Shown here in pieces: positions 26,796-36,422 of a stretch of DNA of 64,000 nucleotides. Both the position numbers and the translations under genes were made by a program. The notes beneath the pieces were generated by a model, which worked only from the letters and a program-made list of their open reading frames with translations, had not been told where the DNA came from and made no database searches. The number at the start of each line of letters is the position of its first letter. The first letter of the stretch is position 1. The stretch lies in contig CAMUYA010000013.1 of the NCBI GenBank assembly GCA_947164865.1, forward strand, positions 1-64,000, written 5' to 3'. Origin of the DNA: an uncultured Lachnospiraceae bacterium. GTDB taxonomy: Bacteria > Bacillota > Clostridia > Lachnospirales > Lachnospiraceae.

Positions 26796-29792
26796 TCAGT
26801 AAACAATATGCACTTCATGATGTCCGCTTCTGGGTATCATGAAAGGAGTGGGCTTCAGCAGTGTCAGATCAGTCTCATGCTCACCGTTTGAATCGATGTA
26901 GTGTGCCGTCATCACCGATCTTCTCACGATTGCCCTGCTCTTTAATACATCAAGCCTCATAAGGATCTGCGGCTTTTTGGGTACGGTGCCTATCTTCCAT
27001 CCCATGCCGCTGTCATAGCCTATGGGGTTGAGATATTCCTCAAGAGTGTTTCTTAAAAGCCCCTGGATCTCGAAGCTGTCATCCATTGAAACGACCTCCG
27101 CCCAGATGCTCACGGAAATATCCACATAAATAGGCTCGGCCAGGACCAGCTTGTCGGAAGTCAGTGTAAGCTCGCACCTTTGCAGAAGCTCATCCTTAAG
27201 CCCTCCTATTATCCGGTGAAACGCAAAGGAGCCCTCCATGAAGTCCTTCATCAGGAGGATAAATGTGATCTTTGATGGATCATCATCTCCTTCAAGGGTT
27301 GTTCCGACTATACATGCCACCTGATCGATCAGATCGGAATAGGACAGTATAGCCCTCTTGAAATCTCCTACGGATACAAGTCTGTTTCTGGAGGAGAGGA
27401 TAGCAGCGCCTCTCTCCAGAGCATTTTCAAGAGTCTCGATGTTGCTTCCCCCATATGCCTTCACGGGATTTGTCACTTCGCCGATATACTCAAGTCTGGC
27501 ATCAGCCTCGGTGATCTGTCCTGCATCAACGTTTCCGCTTCTTCCGGAGCAGCATCTCACTGAAAATCTGAGTGCCACATCATCCAGCACTCTCGGAATG
27601 TATGTGTGCACTCCGTCACCGAATATAAGCTCGTTTGTCAGCCTGTCAAGAGCGTAAGACCTGGGATCTTCCGCGGTCTCAAGCCTTTCTGTCTCCTTCC
27701 ATCTGACATAGAATGATGTGATCTGTCCCATGGAATCATACTCTATCCTCACGTCGTCGGGGGAATCCGCTTCCATCCTCAGCATGATATCTCTGGAGTA
27801 TTTGCCCATCTCGTTTACCCACACTTCGGCATCCAGCACGTTCTCCGCACCCAGCGCAAACCTTGTGTTCGGAACCACCTCGTCTATATACACGGGCACT
27901 TCCTGTCTGGTATCTATATTGGATACGGACACCGCATTCAAAGTGATGCCGGATATTCTGGGAAGCGCGGTGATATCATCCTCTTCGTTCTCCTGCTTCT
28001 TCATCCTCAGCACTCTGATATAGTAACGTTCATTGCCTTCAAGCTCTGTAAGCTTCATGTCCGATGGCGGCATGAACATCACCGCTCCGGATCGGGTAAA
28101 GGAATTGGTATAGTCTATGACTTTCATGGGACGCCATCCGTCATAGCCTCTGTATTCAAATCTGATCTTCAGCCCCGAAAAACGAAGCCCGTCTTCAAGC
28201 CGGAAAAAGATTGATGCCGGCCCGCTCTCCACTTTTTTGGAAAGGCCTATATAGAGAGCATCATCCTCATAGGGATTGCCCACAAATACAGGATAAGGAG
28301 CATCTCCTTTAAGACTTGAAGTAATATCTTTCATGTTGGTGCCATACCACATCTTTGCGCTTAAGGCATCAACATATTTTTCCTCATAGCTGTAAGAGAT
28401 CTTAAGATCTCTTATCATGGGATAATGATGTGTGGCAGGACGCAGATAACAGTTGTCCGACTTAAGAAGCTGCAGTCTGATAGCCCTTCCCATGTAGGAT
28501 CCGGAAGTGACCTCCTCCCAGTCATCCGGACAGATGAAGGAAAACCTCACGAAGCGGCCTTTCTGAGTGGCGAAAAGCTCTCTCATACTGTTCTCCAAAG
28601 GCAGGCTTTTCCATCCTGTTCCGTTGAAATACTCTATCGCAGTTTCCTGAGCGTAGCATTCGGCATATACCTCCTGCCTTGCCAAGTTCTTTTTTCTTTT
28701 TATGATCCTTAGATCATTGTCTTCCTCTATCCTTGAAAGCGATATCCTGTGTTCCTCGGTGAGCAGTTCGAATTCTATCTCTATCCGGGAACCGGCTTTC
28801 GAGAAATATCTGTCATGACCTATATAGCACTCGTCATACACGGAAAGCGTGTCAGTAAAGGGCAGGAATCTTGATACGTCAAGATCGTTTGCCCCCGTGT
28901 TTACAGCCTCGGGCGGCTCAGCCTCGCCTCTCGAAGAAAAACATATCCTCCCCACTTCATAAGTGGAAAGCGGAGGCTTCTTTGAGCGGATGACAAGTGT
29001 ATCGAGCTTTCCCTCTTCCTCCTCGCTGTTTCTGCGCAGCACAAAAGTCCCCTCTTCCGGGGCTCTCTTAACATCTTTAAAAGGGATCATCCCTTCCTCT
29101 TCATCAGGAAAGGCAAACTCAAAATCACCGTTTTCGATTCCCTTAACAAGCTTGTCGTTTCCTTCTATCCTGACAAAAATATCTTCTTTGTCTGCATCGA
29201 ATACGGAAGGGTGGGTAAATGCCACAGCATTTTTCTGTATCCCGTTTTCCTCCGCAAAAAGGATAAAGGGACGCATTTCCTCAAGCACTGTAGTCTCGGG
29301 CTCCTCCTCATGCGGATAGGGAGGGCTCTGGAAAGTGCCAAGCAGGGGTACTATCTCTCCCCTTTCACCGTCTGTCATAAATACCGTATTTACCCTGCTT
29401 CCGGTAACATAAAGACTGTGATCCGTCTCAAACACATAGGGCTCTTCGCCTCCGGTGAGGAGCCTTGTCCCTTTGGGTATGGCGGTTCCGGGAACGGTAT
29501 CGGAGATCATATCCATCACGACAACAGAGCTTGCGGGCTTTGCGGGAAGAAGCGAAATATCCAGCATATTGACAAATTCCGTGTGGTAACGGTCAAGCAC
29601 TTCATTTATCCTGCCGATATTCTCTTCCATGCATTTTGCATAAAGCTTTGCTATGGTAGTTCCGATATCGGGCTTGTCATAATCCGGTACCCATCCCGTT
29701 TCATACTGGGAGGCCAGCTCGCTTATGAGCATCTCGATGTCTTCGGCTTTTCTCGTATCAATTTCCAATTTCTTCGATTGCTTCCGGCTCAT
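26796..29792 (-). CDS. Large CIS baseplate protein (Afp12-like)
   Basis: A 998-residue protein related in plan to the 707-aa wedge protein: an N-terminal helical segment ending GWVPDYDKPDIGTTIAKLY, then a long beta-rich centre and a C-terminal baseplate-J-like region with ERGAAILSSRNRLVSVGDF. In AFP and PVC, Afp11 and Afp12 together form the wedge heterodimer that surrounds the hub. The start ATG lies 35 bp inside the gp25 gene, so translation is probably coupled. No domain appears to be missing. Confidence 0.82.
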   Translation of the reverse strand: MSRKQSKKLEIDTRKAEDIEMLISELASQYETGWVPDYDKPDIGTTIAKLYAKCMEENIGRINEVLDRYHTEFVNMLDISLLPAKPASSVVVMDMISDTVPGTAIPKGTRLLTGGEEPYVFETDHSLYVTGSRVNTVFMTDGERGEIVPLLGTFQSPPYPHEEEPETTVLEEMRPFILFAEENGIQKNAVAFTHPSVFDADKEDIFVRIEGNDKLVKGIENGDFEFAFPDEEEGMIPFKDVKRAPEEGTFVLRRNSEEEEGKLDTLVIRSKKPPLSTYEVGRICFSSRGEAEPPEAVNTGANDLDVSRFLPFTDTLSVYDECYIGHDRYFSKAGSRIEIEFELLTEEHRISLSRIEEDNDLRIIKRKKNLARQEVYAECYAQETAIEYFNGTGWKSLPLENSMRELFATQKGRFVRFSFICPDDWEEVTSGSYMGRAIRLQLLKSDNCYLRPATHHYPMIRDLKISYSYEEKYVDALSAKMWYGTNMKDITSSLKGDAPYPVFVGNPYEDDALYIGLSKKVESGPASIFFRLEDGLRFSGLKIRFEYRGYDGWRPMKVIDYTNSFTRSGAVMFMPPSDMKLTELEGNERYYIRVLRMKKQENEEDDITALPRISGITLNAVSVSNIDTRQEVPVYIDEVVPNTRFALGAENVLDAEVWVNEMGKYSRDIMLRMEADSPDDVRIEYDSMGQITSFYVRWKETERLETAEDPRSYALDRLTNELIFGDGVHTYIPRVLDDVALRFSVRCCSGRSGNVDAGQITEADARLEYIGEVTNPVKAYGGSNIETLENALERGAAILSSRNRLVSVGDFKRAILSYSDLIDQVACIVGTTLEGDDDPSKITFILLMKDFMEGSFAFHRIIGGLKDELLQRCELTLTSDKLVLAEPIYVDISVSIWAEVVSMDDSFEIQGLLRNTLEEYLNPIGYDSGMGWKIGTVPKKPQILMRLDVLKSRAIVRRSVMTAHYIDSNGEHETDLTLLKPTPFMIPRSGHHEVHIVY

Positions 29793-30225
29793 AGATTTCC
29801 GGTTCTCCTTCTTCTTCCTCTTCCTCGGTTACATTCAGATAAAACGGGAATACGAGATTATCTTTGGTGTTGGTGGCTGCAATAGTGTAATCTATATTGA
29901 ATATCAGCACACCGCTTCTCTCACCCATGTCAATGCCTACCTGAACATCGCTTATCCTGGGCTCCTGAGAGACTATCTGCTCCCTGATGGTCCTTGATAC
30001 CATATTGAGCTTTCCGATATTCTTGTCCATAAATGTGTAGGACATTATATTGGATCCGAATTCAGGTCTGAGCGGACGCTCAGTCACCTGAGTCATAAGT
30101 ATGAGATATATCGACTGCTTTACGCTCTCTTCCTCGGAGGCTGTCACAAATCTGCCCGTAGCGGGGTTGATCTGGGGCGGGAATTTCATTCCCGTTCCGA
30201 GAAATGATCTGTCTGTATCTGCCAT
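29758..30225 (-). CDS. gp25-like baseplate wedge protein (Afp9-like)
   Basis: A 155-residue GPW/gp25 protein. The core runs from SFLGTGMKFPPQINPATGRF to QSIYLILMTQVTERPLRPEFGSNI, the family signature that nucleates sheath assembly. It ends in a glutamate-rich tail (EEEEEEGEPE) that is not part of the family fold. The start is the ATG after GAGAGGAAAGATC; the frame is open further upstream but has no matching binding site. It follows the spike gene, as in AFP. Confidence 0.9.
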   Translation of the reverse strand: MADTDRSFLGTGMKFPPQINPATGRFVTASEEESVKQSIYLILMTQVTERPLRPEFGSNIMSYTFMDKNIGKLNMVSRTIREQIVSQEPRISDVQVGIDMGERSGVLIFNIDYTIAATNTKDNLVFPFYLNVTEEEEEEGEPEIYEPEAIEEIGN

Positions 30226-30247
30226 GATCTTTCCTCTCTTACAATTC

Positions 30248-31081
30248 CTAACCGATCTTGATGGGGGTTCCCTGAAGCTGGGCCACACCCGAAGCCTTTA
30301 ACTGCAGCATGCCCTGGGACTCCGCTGTCACTGTAGCTCCCGAAAGCGCCATCTTCTGGGTTGCTTTCATCTCGACCTTTCCGGTTGAATCTATGGTGAG
30401 ATTTGAACAATTGATCGTCACCTTTCCGCTGTCGGAAGCGCCGTTAAGGACGATGGTGATATTATCCCCGGCCTTGATGGTAAGCTTTCTTGCGGCTTTG
30501 ATAAGCATATCTCCGTTTTCGGTCTTCATCTGTATCTGAGCGTTATTGTCCTTGTCGTGGATCTCGATAAGTTTTTTTTCGTTATCGAGAGTGATGGCAT
30601 GAGCATTTCCGGGAGTATAGATATTTATTTTATCCTTGGTCCCGTCCCCGGTTCCCCCCTGCGGATCCGGCACGTCCTCAAATTCTATGACGCTTCCCTG
30701 TCTGGTGACGATACGCTTGTGCTGATTGTCTTTATCCTTTGATTTGGACAGGAACTTGTCGGAATTCTTGTGGACCGTTCCTATCACATAAGGCCTGTCT
30801 ATTATTCCTTCCTCAAAAGCGACCAGCACCTGGTCCCCGATCTCGGGATGGAAATAAAAGCCCCAGCCGCTTCCGCCGTAAGGCATGGCCACCCTTGCCC
30901 ACTGAAGAACATTGGCTTCATCATCACGGGTATGGACCTTAACGCACACTCTTCCGGGGTAATTGTCATTGTGGTTATCCACAACCTCTCCCACCACTAT
31001 GCCAAAGATCCTTGCGTCTCCCGTGTCGGTCTTAAGCACCGACTTTTCACTTACTTCTTCAAAAATATCAAAAATAGCCAT
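30248..31081 (-). CDS. gp5/VgrG-like central spike protein (Afp8 C-terminal part)
   Basis: A 277-residue protein with an OB-fold domain (ARIFGIVVGEVVDNHNDNYPGRV, WARVAMPYGGSGWGFYFHPE, PEIGDQVLVAFEEG) followed by a gp5-type beta-helix of repeated short strands ending GTPIKIG. It forms the trimeric spike onto which the PAAR-like tip sits. In AFP the hub and spike are one Afp8 protein; here the gp27-like hub is the adjacent upstream gene. The start codon is immediately next to the hub stop codon. Confidence 0.88.
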   Translation of the reverse strand: MAIFDIFEEVSEKSVLKTDTGDARIFGIVVGEVVDNHNDNYPGRVCVKVHTRDDEANVLQWARVAMPYGGSGWGFYFHPEIGDQVLVAFEEGIIDRPYVIGTVHKNSDKFLSKSKDKDNQHKRIVTRQGSVIEFEDVPDPQGGTGDGTKDKINIYTPGNAHAITLDNEKKLIEIHDKDNNAQIQMKTENGDMLIKAARKLTIKAGDNITIVLNGASDSGKVTINCSNLTIDSTGKVEMKATQKMALSGATVTAESQGMLQLKASGVAQLQGTPIKIG

Positions 31082-32251
31082 TTAGAATAAGCCCCCTGAA
31101 ATCTGCCTGTCGGTTTTTCCGACTATATGTGTGAGGAAAGCGCCTTCGGCGTTGAATGTGTGCCGTACCGACTGAACGTAAAAATCATTGGATGCGGCTG
31201 TTCCTATATCCGAAAGCTTGAGATACTTTCCGGGGAGTATATCGGGTATGCCCGCGATATCGAGCTCCAGGGTTCCGTATCTGTAGCTGATATTCTCATA
31301 TAGGTAATTTGCTCTGTACCCGGCCTCGGAATTATCCGAAACAGTGGGATCTATGTAGACAAATTTCGATCCCGAAATAAGCGCTTTTGCCTTGTTTCCC
31401 TGAGAGAGCTTGTTGGAATTCTTTTTCTTTCCGGAGACCTGTTTTGCCTTTCCGACATCCAGTCCTCTTACTTCAACCTGCTCGACAAGCCCCGTCATGT
31501 CATATTCCACGGAAAGCTTCTTGATATTGGCATCCGGGGTGATGGTTATCTGACTGGTAAGATCACTCTTTGCAGGCCTGAAGTATACCTTTCCCGCCAC
31601 AGCAAAGAAATCATAATTGAACTTCTTTGCGATCTTTACCACAAACTCATAATCACTCTCGCCCACCATCTCGATGGTCTTATCGATATCTTTTTTTGCG
31701 GGCGGGTTCATCGGCGCTGCGGATTTGTCCGGAGTCGAATCGATGGACAATCCGTTGAAGGCGCCCTTTTCCTGCAACGACTGGTAAATATTCTGGTTGA
31801 ATATCTCCTTTACGGCATCTGAATATGCTGTGGACTGAAGCCTTTTGTTGTAGCGGTTCGACATCATAACCGATTTGATATCCATGGCCGTCACCTGAAT
31901 GCTTGCCACATCATCCTCTTCAACATAAAATCCGACCTTTGTAATGACTCCCTCAAACACTTCCGTCACGGTCACATCATACCCCGCGTAGATCTTTACG
32001 GGTGATCCCAGCAGTACGAAATTCTTGACCGTGTCAAAGTTAAAAGTCGCGTTGTCGTAATCATAAACATTGTACAGATGAAAGACTGCCTGAGATGCCT
32101 CAAAACCTGCGGTGAGATCGATGGTGACATTCGATACGCCGATCGCTTTTTTTCGTTTGTCCCCCGCCGTAAGGCTCACTCCCCCTATCATTATCTCGAT
32201 GATGGGATGGCGAAAGTATCCGTATTTACTTCTTATGCTCTCATAATCCAA
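31082..32251 (-). CDS. gp27-like hub protein (phage late control D type)
   Basis: A 389-residue protein with the gp27/phage late control D pattern: IEIMIGGVSLTAGDKRKKAIGV at the start, MDIKSVMMSNRYNKRLQSTAYSDAVKEIF, EFVVKIAKKFNYDFFAVAGKVYFRP and a final DFYVQSVRHTFNAEGAFLTHIVG. It forms the trimeric hub above the spike. The start appears to be TTG at 32251, nine bases after AAGGGA; the nearest in-frame ATG would remove the conserved first strand. It is the N-terminal half of what is a single Afp8 protein in other systems. Confidence 0.82.
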   Translation of the reverse strand: MDYESIRSKYGYFRHPIIEIMIGGVSLTAGDKRKKAIGVSNVTIDLTAGFEASQAVFHLYNVYDYDNATFNFDTVKNFVLLGSPVKIYAGYDVTVTEVFEGVITKVGFYVEEDDVASIQVTAMDIKSVMMSNRYNKRLQSTAYSDAVKEIFNQNIYQSLQEKGAFNGLSIDSTPDKSAAPMNPPAKKDIDKTIEMVGESDYEFVVKIAKKFNYDFFAVAGKVYFRPAKSDLTSQITITPDANIKKLSVEYDMTGLVEQVEVRGLDVGKAKQVSGKKKNSNKLSQGNKAKALISGSKFVYIDPTVSDNSEAGYRANYLYENISYRYGTLELDIAGIPDILPGKYLKLSDIGTAASNDFYVQSVRHTFNAEGAFLTHIVGKTDRQISGGLF

Positions 32252-32266
32252 TTTATATTTCCCTTA

Positions 32267-33142
32267 TCACTTTGCGACAGGTTTCTTGGCAAGCTTTGTC
32301 ATTGCCTCCGCCGCAGGATTTCCCTTTATAAATGCGTCATAGTAAGCCTTATACCAATACCGGTTTGAATAATCCTTGAGTCCGTCCTCGGTGGATTCCA
32401 GCAGATAAAGCAGCAGTCCCACGTTGGCCCTTACGGGATTTCCGAGTATATCAAACATGGTATATTCCGTGTTTACGGTTCTGAGCATTCCCTCATACAT
32501 CATCTCTCCCCACTCAAAGCAGACCATTCTCGTCTTATCGCTTCTTAAAGCGGCGATAAAGGCCTCCACTATCACCTGCACGGACTGTGTCTTGCTTCCG
32601 AAAATCATGTTCCCTGCGATATTGGCAACAGAACTGATAGCCCTTGAGGATGAAAGGGTAAGCATATCCTGCTGGAATGCCGCAGTGTTGGATATCTGAT
32701 CAAATACAAGGTTCAACGACATCTCTATCTGAAGATTCATTGCGCCTCGGCCGATTCCTCGTCCGTCCTGCGTAAAGTTGGTGATCTGAACGTCATCATC
32801 TCCGGCATGGCCCGACAGTCTGAGGCTTGTGGGGTTGAACTGCACCGGAATGGAGCGGTTATAGCCTCCCTTTTTCAGCCTATCGATCTTTTTTGACGTA
32901 AGATCGAGTCCCACTGCTGATTTGATCGCATTCGTGACGCCATCAAGTACCGAAGGTGTATAACTCGTAAGCGAACTGGCCGCTCCAAGCATGCCGAGAC
33001 CTTTGGAGGACACGTAGCCCTTCGCGCCTTCCTTCTTTATTCCTTTCTTCAATAACTCTCTCTCGTCCCTTATCCAGATCGTGGCCTTTTCAACGGATCC
33101 GGTAGCGGTCATTACAGAGTTAAGTATTGCACTTCCTGCCAT
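32267..33142 (-). CDS. CIS-tube-domain baseplate protein (Afp7-like), copy 2
   Basis: A 291-residue protein with the CIS tube/Afp7 hallmark IPVQFNPTSLRLSG, then LQIEMSLNLVFDQISN and a C-terminal FEWGEMMYEGMLRTVNTEYTMFDILGNPVRANVGLLL, which matches the family's W-G-x-x-x-x-G...Y-t-F-d-x-x-G-x-P-x-R pattern. Such proteins connect tube, hub and baseplate. It has no LysM domain at the C-terminus. The start follows AAAGAGGAAAAAA. It is a paralogue of the next gene upstream. Confidence 0.8.
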   Translation of the reverse strand: MAGSAILNSVMTATGSVEKATIWIRDERELLKKGIKKEGAKGYVSSKGLGMLGAASSLTSYTPSVLDGVTNAIKSAVGLDLTSKKIDRLKKGGYNRSIPVQFNPTSLRLSGHAGDDDVQITNFTQDGRGIGRGAMNLQIEMSLNLVFDQISNTAAFQQDMLTLSSSRAISSVANIAGNMIFGSKTQSVQVIVEAFIAALRSDKTRMVCFEWGEMMYEGMLRTVNTEYTMFDILGNPVRANVGLLLYLLESTEDGLKDYSNRYWYKAYYDAFIKGNPAAEAMTKLAKKPVAK

Positions 33143-33153
33143 TTTTTTCCTCT

Positions 33154-34119
33154 TTAACCGAGCAAAGCATCCGACAGATCTTCAAGCATCGACGACTTAT
33201 CGAATGCTTTCTCGAATACTTCGTTCCAGTACTCAAGATCGGATGCGAAGGTTGCATTTGCATTACTCTGCTGTATCTGCAGATCAACCGTTCCCTTAAT
33301 GGGATTTCCCATTTTGTTGAACATCGTGTAATTTATATCCACAGACAGAAGCTCCCCATGGAAGAACATATTGTTCCAGACAAATATGACCTGTCTTGTA
33401 CGCTTCATCATAAGCAGTGACATGAGGCCTTCCGTCTTTCTCCTTATGGAGTAACCTTCCGTGAACATATTTGTCGCCACACTCATTCCCACTTCGGCTA
33501 CATTCGAAGCATTTACGGTAGCGTCGGAGAAGGTACTTTTTCCAAATGCGTCGGCATTATTTATATCTTCAAACACAAGCTGCACCGACAGATAGGTCGA
33601 TGTTTCCTTATCGGTGTTCTGAATGGAGTTGGGAGTCTCGTTTCCGACGGCGGTATACTTTGTAATACGACCGCCCATGGTATTCATTCTGAGGGATGCC
33701 GGATTATACTGCACCATTATGGGAAGGAAACCATTGGTCAGCATACCTGCAGCCACCTCTGCCTCACTCATCTTAGCCTTGACCGAATCGGTGGCGAGCT
33801 TCGTCTGTTTGACCATCTGTCCCGCCCGCTGGGCAATCTTTTCGGACATCTTGAGCTTCTGCTTTCGAAGGGTTCTCAGGGCTTTGACATCCTGACCGGT
33901 GGAGGCACCGGTGGTATCGATGCTGCCCATTCCAAGCATGCGCACATACAGCATGGCCTTTGACGTCATCATTTCGAGGCCCTTGCCCACCGCGGCGGTG
34001 CCTATGGCCGCAGCGGTATAACCCGCTATCTTTGCGGCTTCCTCAGCGACATGAGCTGCATTCGAAGACGACCCGTCTTCCGAATAATCTTCATTTACAT
34101 TTTTATCGTTATCTGCCAT
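33154..34119 (-). CDS. CIS-tube-domain baseplate protein (Afp7-like), copy 1
   Basis: A 321-residue protein. A helical N-terminus with Ala-rich and basic stretches is followed by PIMVQYNPASLRMNTMGGRI, LSVQLVFEDINNADAF and FVWNNMFFHGELLSVDINYTMFNKMGNPIKGTVDLQIQQ, the same three blocks as its neighbour at 32267-33142. The pair probably arose by duplication and may form a heteromeric ring at the tube-hub joint. The start follows AAAGGTGAGCA. No LysM domain is seen. Confidence 0.8.
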   Translation of the reverse strand: MADNDKNVNEDYSEDGSSSNAAHVAEEAAKIAGYTAAAIGTAAVGKGLEMMTSKAMLYVRMLGMGSIDTTGASTGQDVKALRTLRKQKLKMSEKIAQRAGQMVKQTKLATDSVKAKMSEAEVAAGMLTNGFLPIMVQYNPASLRMNTMGGRITKYTAVGNETPNSIQNTDKETSTYLSVQLVFEDINNADAFGKSTFSDATVNASNVAEVGMSVATNMFTEGYSIRRKTEGLMSLLMMKRTRQVIFVWNNMFFHGELLSVDINYTMFNKMGNPIKGTVDLQIQQSNANATFASDLEYWNEVFEKAFDKSSMLEDLSDALLG

Positions 34120-34128
34120 TGCTCACCT

Positions 34129-36411
34129 TTACAGACCACGTCTTCTCTGCTCATTCTTAAGCTGTTTTTCGATCCTGTTGTACACCTTGTCCGATATCGA
34201 ATCAAGCTGCGTCCTGAGCTGTTTGTTAACAAGGGTTTCTATCTGCCTTGTATTGTTCTCTATGGTCTCGTTCGTGATATTGTTTACTATCGTTCTGTTC
34301 TCTGTTTCGTTCGTCTCAAAGCTTGTTACGGTCTTTCTGCCGGTTTCCTCGATCCGCTTCATCTCTTCGCGCAGATTCTCAATCGTTTCCTCTGAAATCG
34401 TATTTTCCATGCTGCGGTGGACGATGGAAACGGAACGGTCCTCATAGGTTTCCTCGACCGCTCCTGCAGATCCGGTTCCCCTGCGGAGTTCCCCGGCCCT
34501 TTTAGTGGCTTCGCTTATCCTTCCTTCCGCCCCCTCCGGCATATTGAGGTAATACTCTTTAGCCTCGGTCACCGGAAAAATATACTCAACTTCGGTGTTA
34601 TTTAACACGTTTGAGTAGGTGGGTCCTCCGTTTTCAATACTTACATTTGTCTCATTTTCGTTAAAGGTCAGATTTGTATCGCCCACAGGAAAAATTGCTT
34701 TAGGTTCTTCCCCTGAAGGAGCATTTTCTGCGGAAGATGCGGCAGAAGGAGTGATGCCTGCCCGCTCATTCCGTTCCTGTTCTTCGGCCTGCTTTATGTC
34801 ATAGAGAAGCAGCCCCATATTGTTAACAGACATCCTGTCGGAATGAGTAAACCTTTCAGGCGCTCTCAGGTATTCGCGGATAAGCTCGTGAGTCACTCTC
34901 TCTATAGGTGAAAAGAGCTTTTCCGTTTCCGTCCGAATGATCTCTGTCCTCTGCGCTTCAAGCCTTTCGGCTTCCTCATATTGAGCCCTGAACTCCTCGG
35001 GATGCTCAAGTGCAAGGAAACTGTCCCTCATGGTACGTTCCGCACTCGTCCCCTCCTGTCTGGCAGGGGGATTCTCCCTCAGGATCGTCCTCAGGCTCTG
35101 CATGTAGCGCTCATTCCGGGCGATATTCTGCTGATAAGTCTGATAAAGCTTCTGCTCCGTTTCTCTTCTGATCTCTTCGGGCGTTTTCTTTTCGCCTTCG
35201 CTATCGGTTTGGGGATAAGAACTCTCCGCGCTGCTTCCTGTGGAAGTCTCGGGATAGGTACTCTCGGGAGCTTCTTCCTCTCTTTCGGTCAGATACTCCC
35301 TTATAGTCTCCCCGTTTTCGGATATATTAATGGTGTCCGTGCGGAACAGATCAATGTTGGAATTACGGCTAATGGACAGAAGCTGCTTTATGGTGTCCGA
35401 CTCATTCCTGTAAAATGACTGTGAACTTTCATTCTTTGTGAACTCTTCGTGGAGATACTGGAGGTATGCCGTATTATTCTCTATCCTGAAAAGAGTATTG
35501 TCGGCGGCTCCGTAAAACACATCTTCCACAGAGAGCCAGTTCTTTATATCATGGTTTAATCTTTCGTATGTGTTTTCGTATATGTTTTCAACAAGACTGA
35601 GGAGCACCGCGGATGTTATCCTTTCGCTTACCTCGGTCACATTTGTCACTTCCTCCCCTTCTACATCTCCCTCATAGATATTTTCGTTTCTGTATACAAG
35701 AGGCTCTGCTTCTTCCTTTACGGTCTCACGCAGCCTGTTAAGCACCATATGTCTTGTGAGCCTCTCCTGCTCGGTTATCCTGTATTCCGTGGATGTAACC
35801 GTGCGGGGCTGCGATGTATTCTCATAGAAATTCTGAAGTATCCGGTAAATGGCTGCGGTATTCAGCCTTCTGTTTATCTCCTCATGGAGATGAAGAACAT
35901 TTGAATTAAGGATCTCGGAATCATTTCTGACCCGTATATCCTCACTTATCCGGTATTCGCGGATCATGTTCCTGATATCGTTTAGATTTTCCCAATAGAG
36001 CTTAAGTGTTTCGTTCTGCTCCTTGTACTCATCGGTAATGCGATAAACCTGCTTCATGAACTTTCTCTCGTCCTTTACACCCAGACGATGCAGGATATTG
36101 GTTATAAATACCTTATCCTGATAAGAAAGCTCACTGTCTGCCGAAACAGTGATCCTGTTCAGCAGGTTGTTTATGATATTGACTTTACGTATCTGATTGT
36201 TTTCGGTATTTGCATTGGTGATAATGCTGGTCATTCCGCCCTCGGCTATAAAGACCTCCGGCGGGCTGGTCACCAGATGCAAAAGATCTGTCTCATCCAC
36301 AAATCCCCCGATCTGCATATAATTCCCTTTTATGCGCTCGCAGAACGCTTCCTGCGACGATAAAAGATCCGGCTTTAATGAAGTTTTTATCGGAGAACGA
36401 AGCTTGAGCAT
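34129..36411 (-). CDS. Long polar CIS protein, tape-measure candidate
   Basis: A 760-residue protein rich in Glu, Asn, Arg and Thr that I do not recognise. It is predicted mainly helical, with a Ser/Pro/Thr-rich break around 405-440 and many N-x-T/S motifs near the end (NETENRTIVNNITNETIENN). It has no signal peptide or membrane segment. It lies between the tube-like WEF protein and the Afp7-like pair. No other gene in the structural block looks like a tape measure, so by elimination this is a candidate, although AFP places its tape measure later. A baseplate scaffold is the other option. Its ribosome binding site is weak. Confidence 0.6.
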   Translation of the reverse strand: MLKLRSPIKTSLKPDLLSSQEAFCERIKGNYMQIGGFVDETDLLHLVTSPPEVFIAEGGMTSIITNANTENNQIRKVNIINNLLNRITVSADSELSYQDKVFITNILHRLGVKDERKFMKQVYRITDEYKEQNETLKLYWENLNDIRNMIREYRISEDIRVRNDSEILNSNVLHLHEEINRRLNTAAIYRILQNFYENTSQPRTVTSTEYRITEQERLTRHMVLNRLRETVKEEAEPLVYRNENIYEGDVEGEEVTNVTEVSERITSAVLLSLVENIYENTYERLNHDIKNWLSVEDVFYGAADNTLFRIENNTAYLQYLHEEFTKNESSQSFYRNESDTIKQLLSISRNSNIDLFRTDTINISENGETIREYLTEREEEAPESTYPETSTGSSAESSYPQTDSEGEKKTPEEIRRETEQKLYQTYQQNIARNERYMQSLRTILRENPPARQEGTSAERTMRDSFLALEHPEEFRAQYEEAERLEAQRTEIIRTETEKLFSPIERVTHELIREYLRAPERFTHSDRMSVNNMGLLLYDIKQAEEQERNERAGITPSAASSAENAPSGEEPKAIFPVGDTNLTFNENETNVSIENGGPTYSNVLNNTEVEYIFPVTEAKEYYLNMPEGAEGRISEATKRAGELRRGTGSAGAVEETYEDRSVSIVHRSMENTISEETIENLREEMKRIEETGRKTVTSFETNETENRTIVNNITNETIENNTRQIETLVNKQLRTQLDSISDKVYNRIEKQLKNEQRRRGL

Positions 36412-36422
36412 TTCTTAATATC

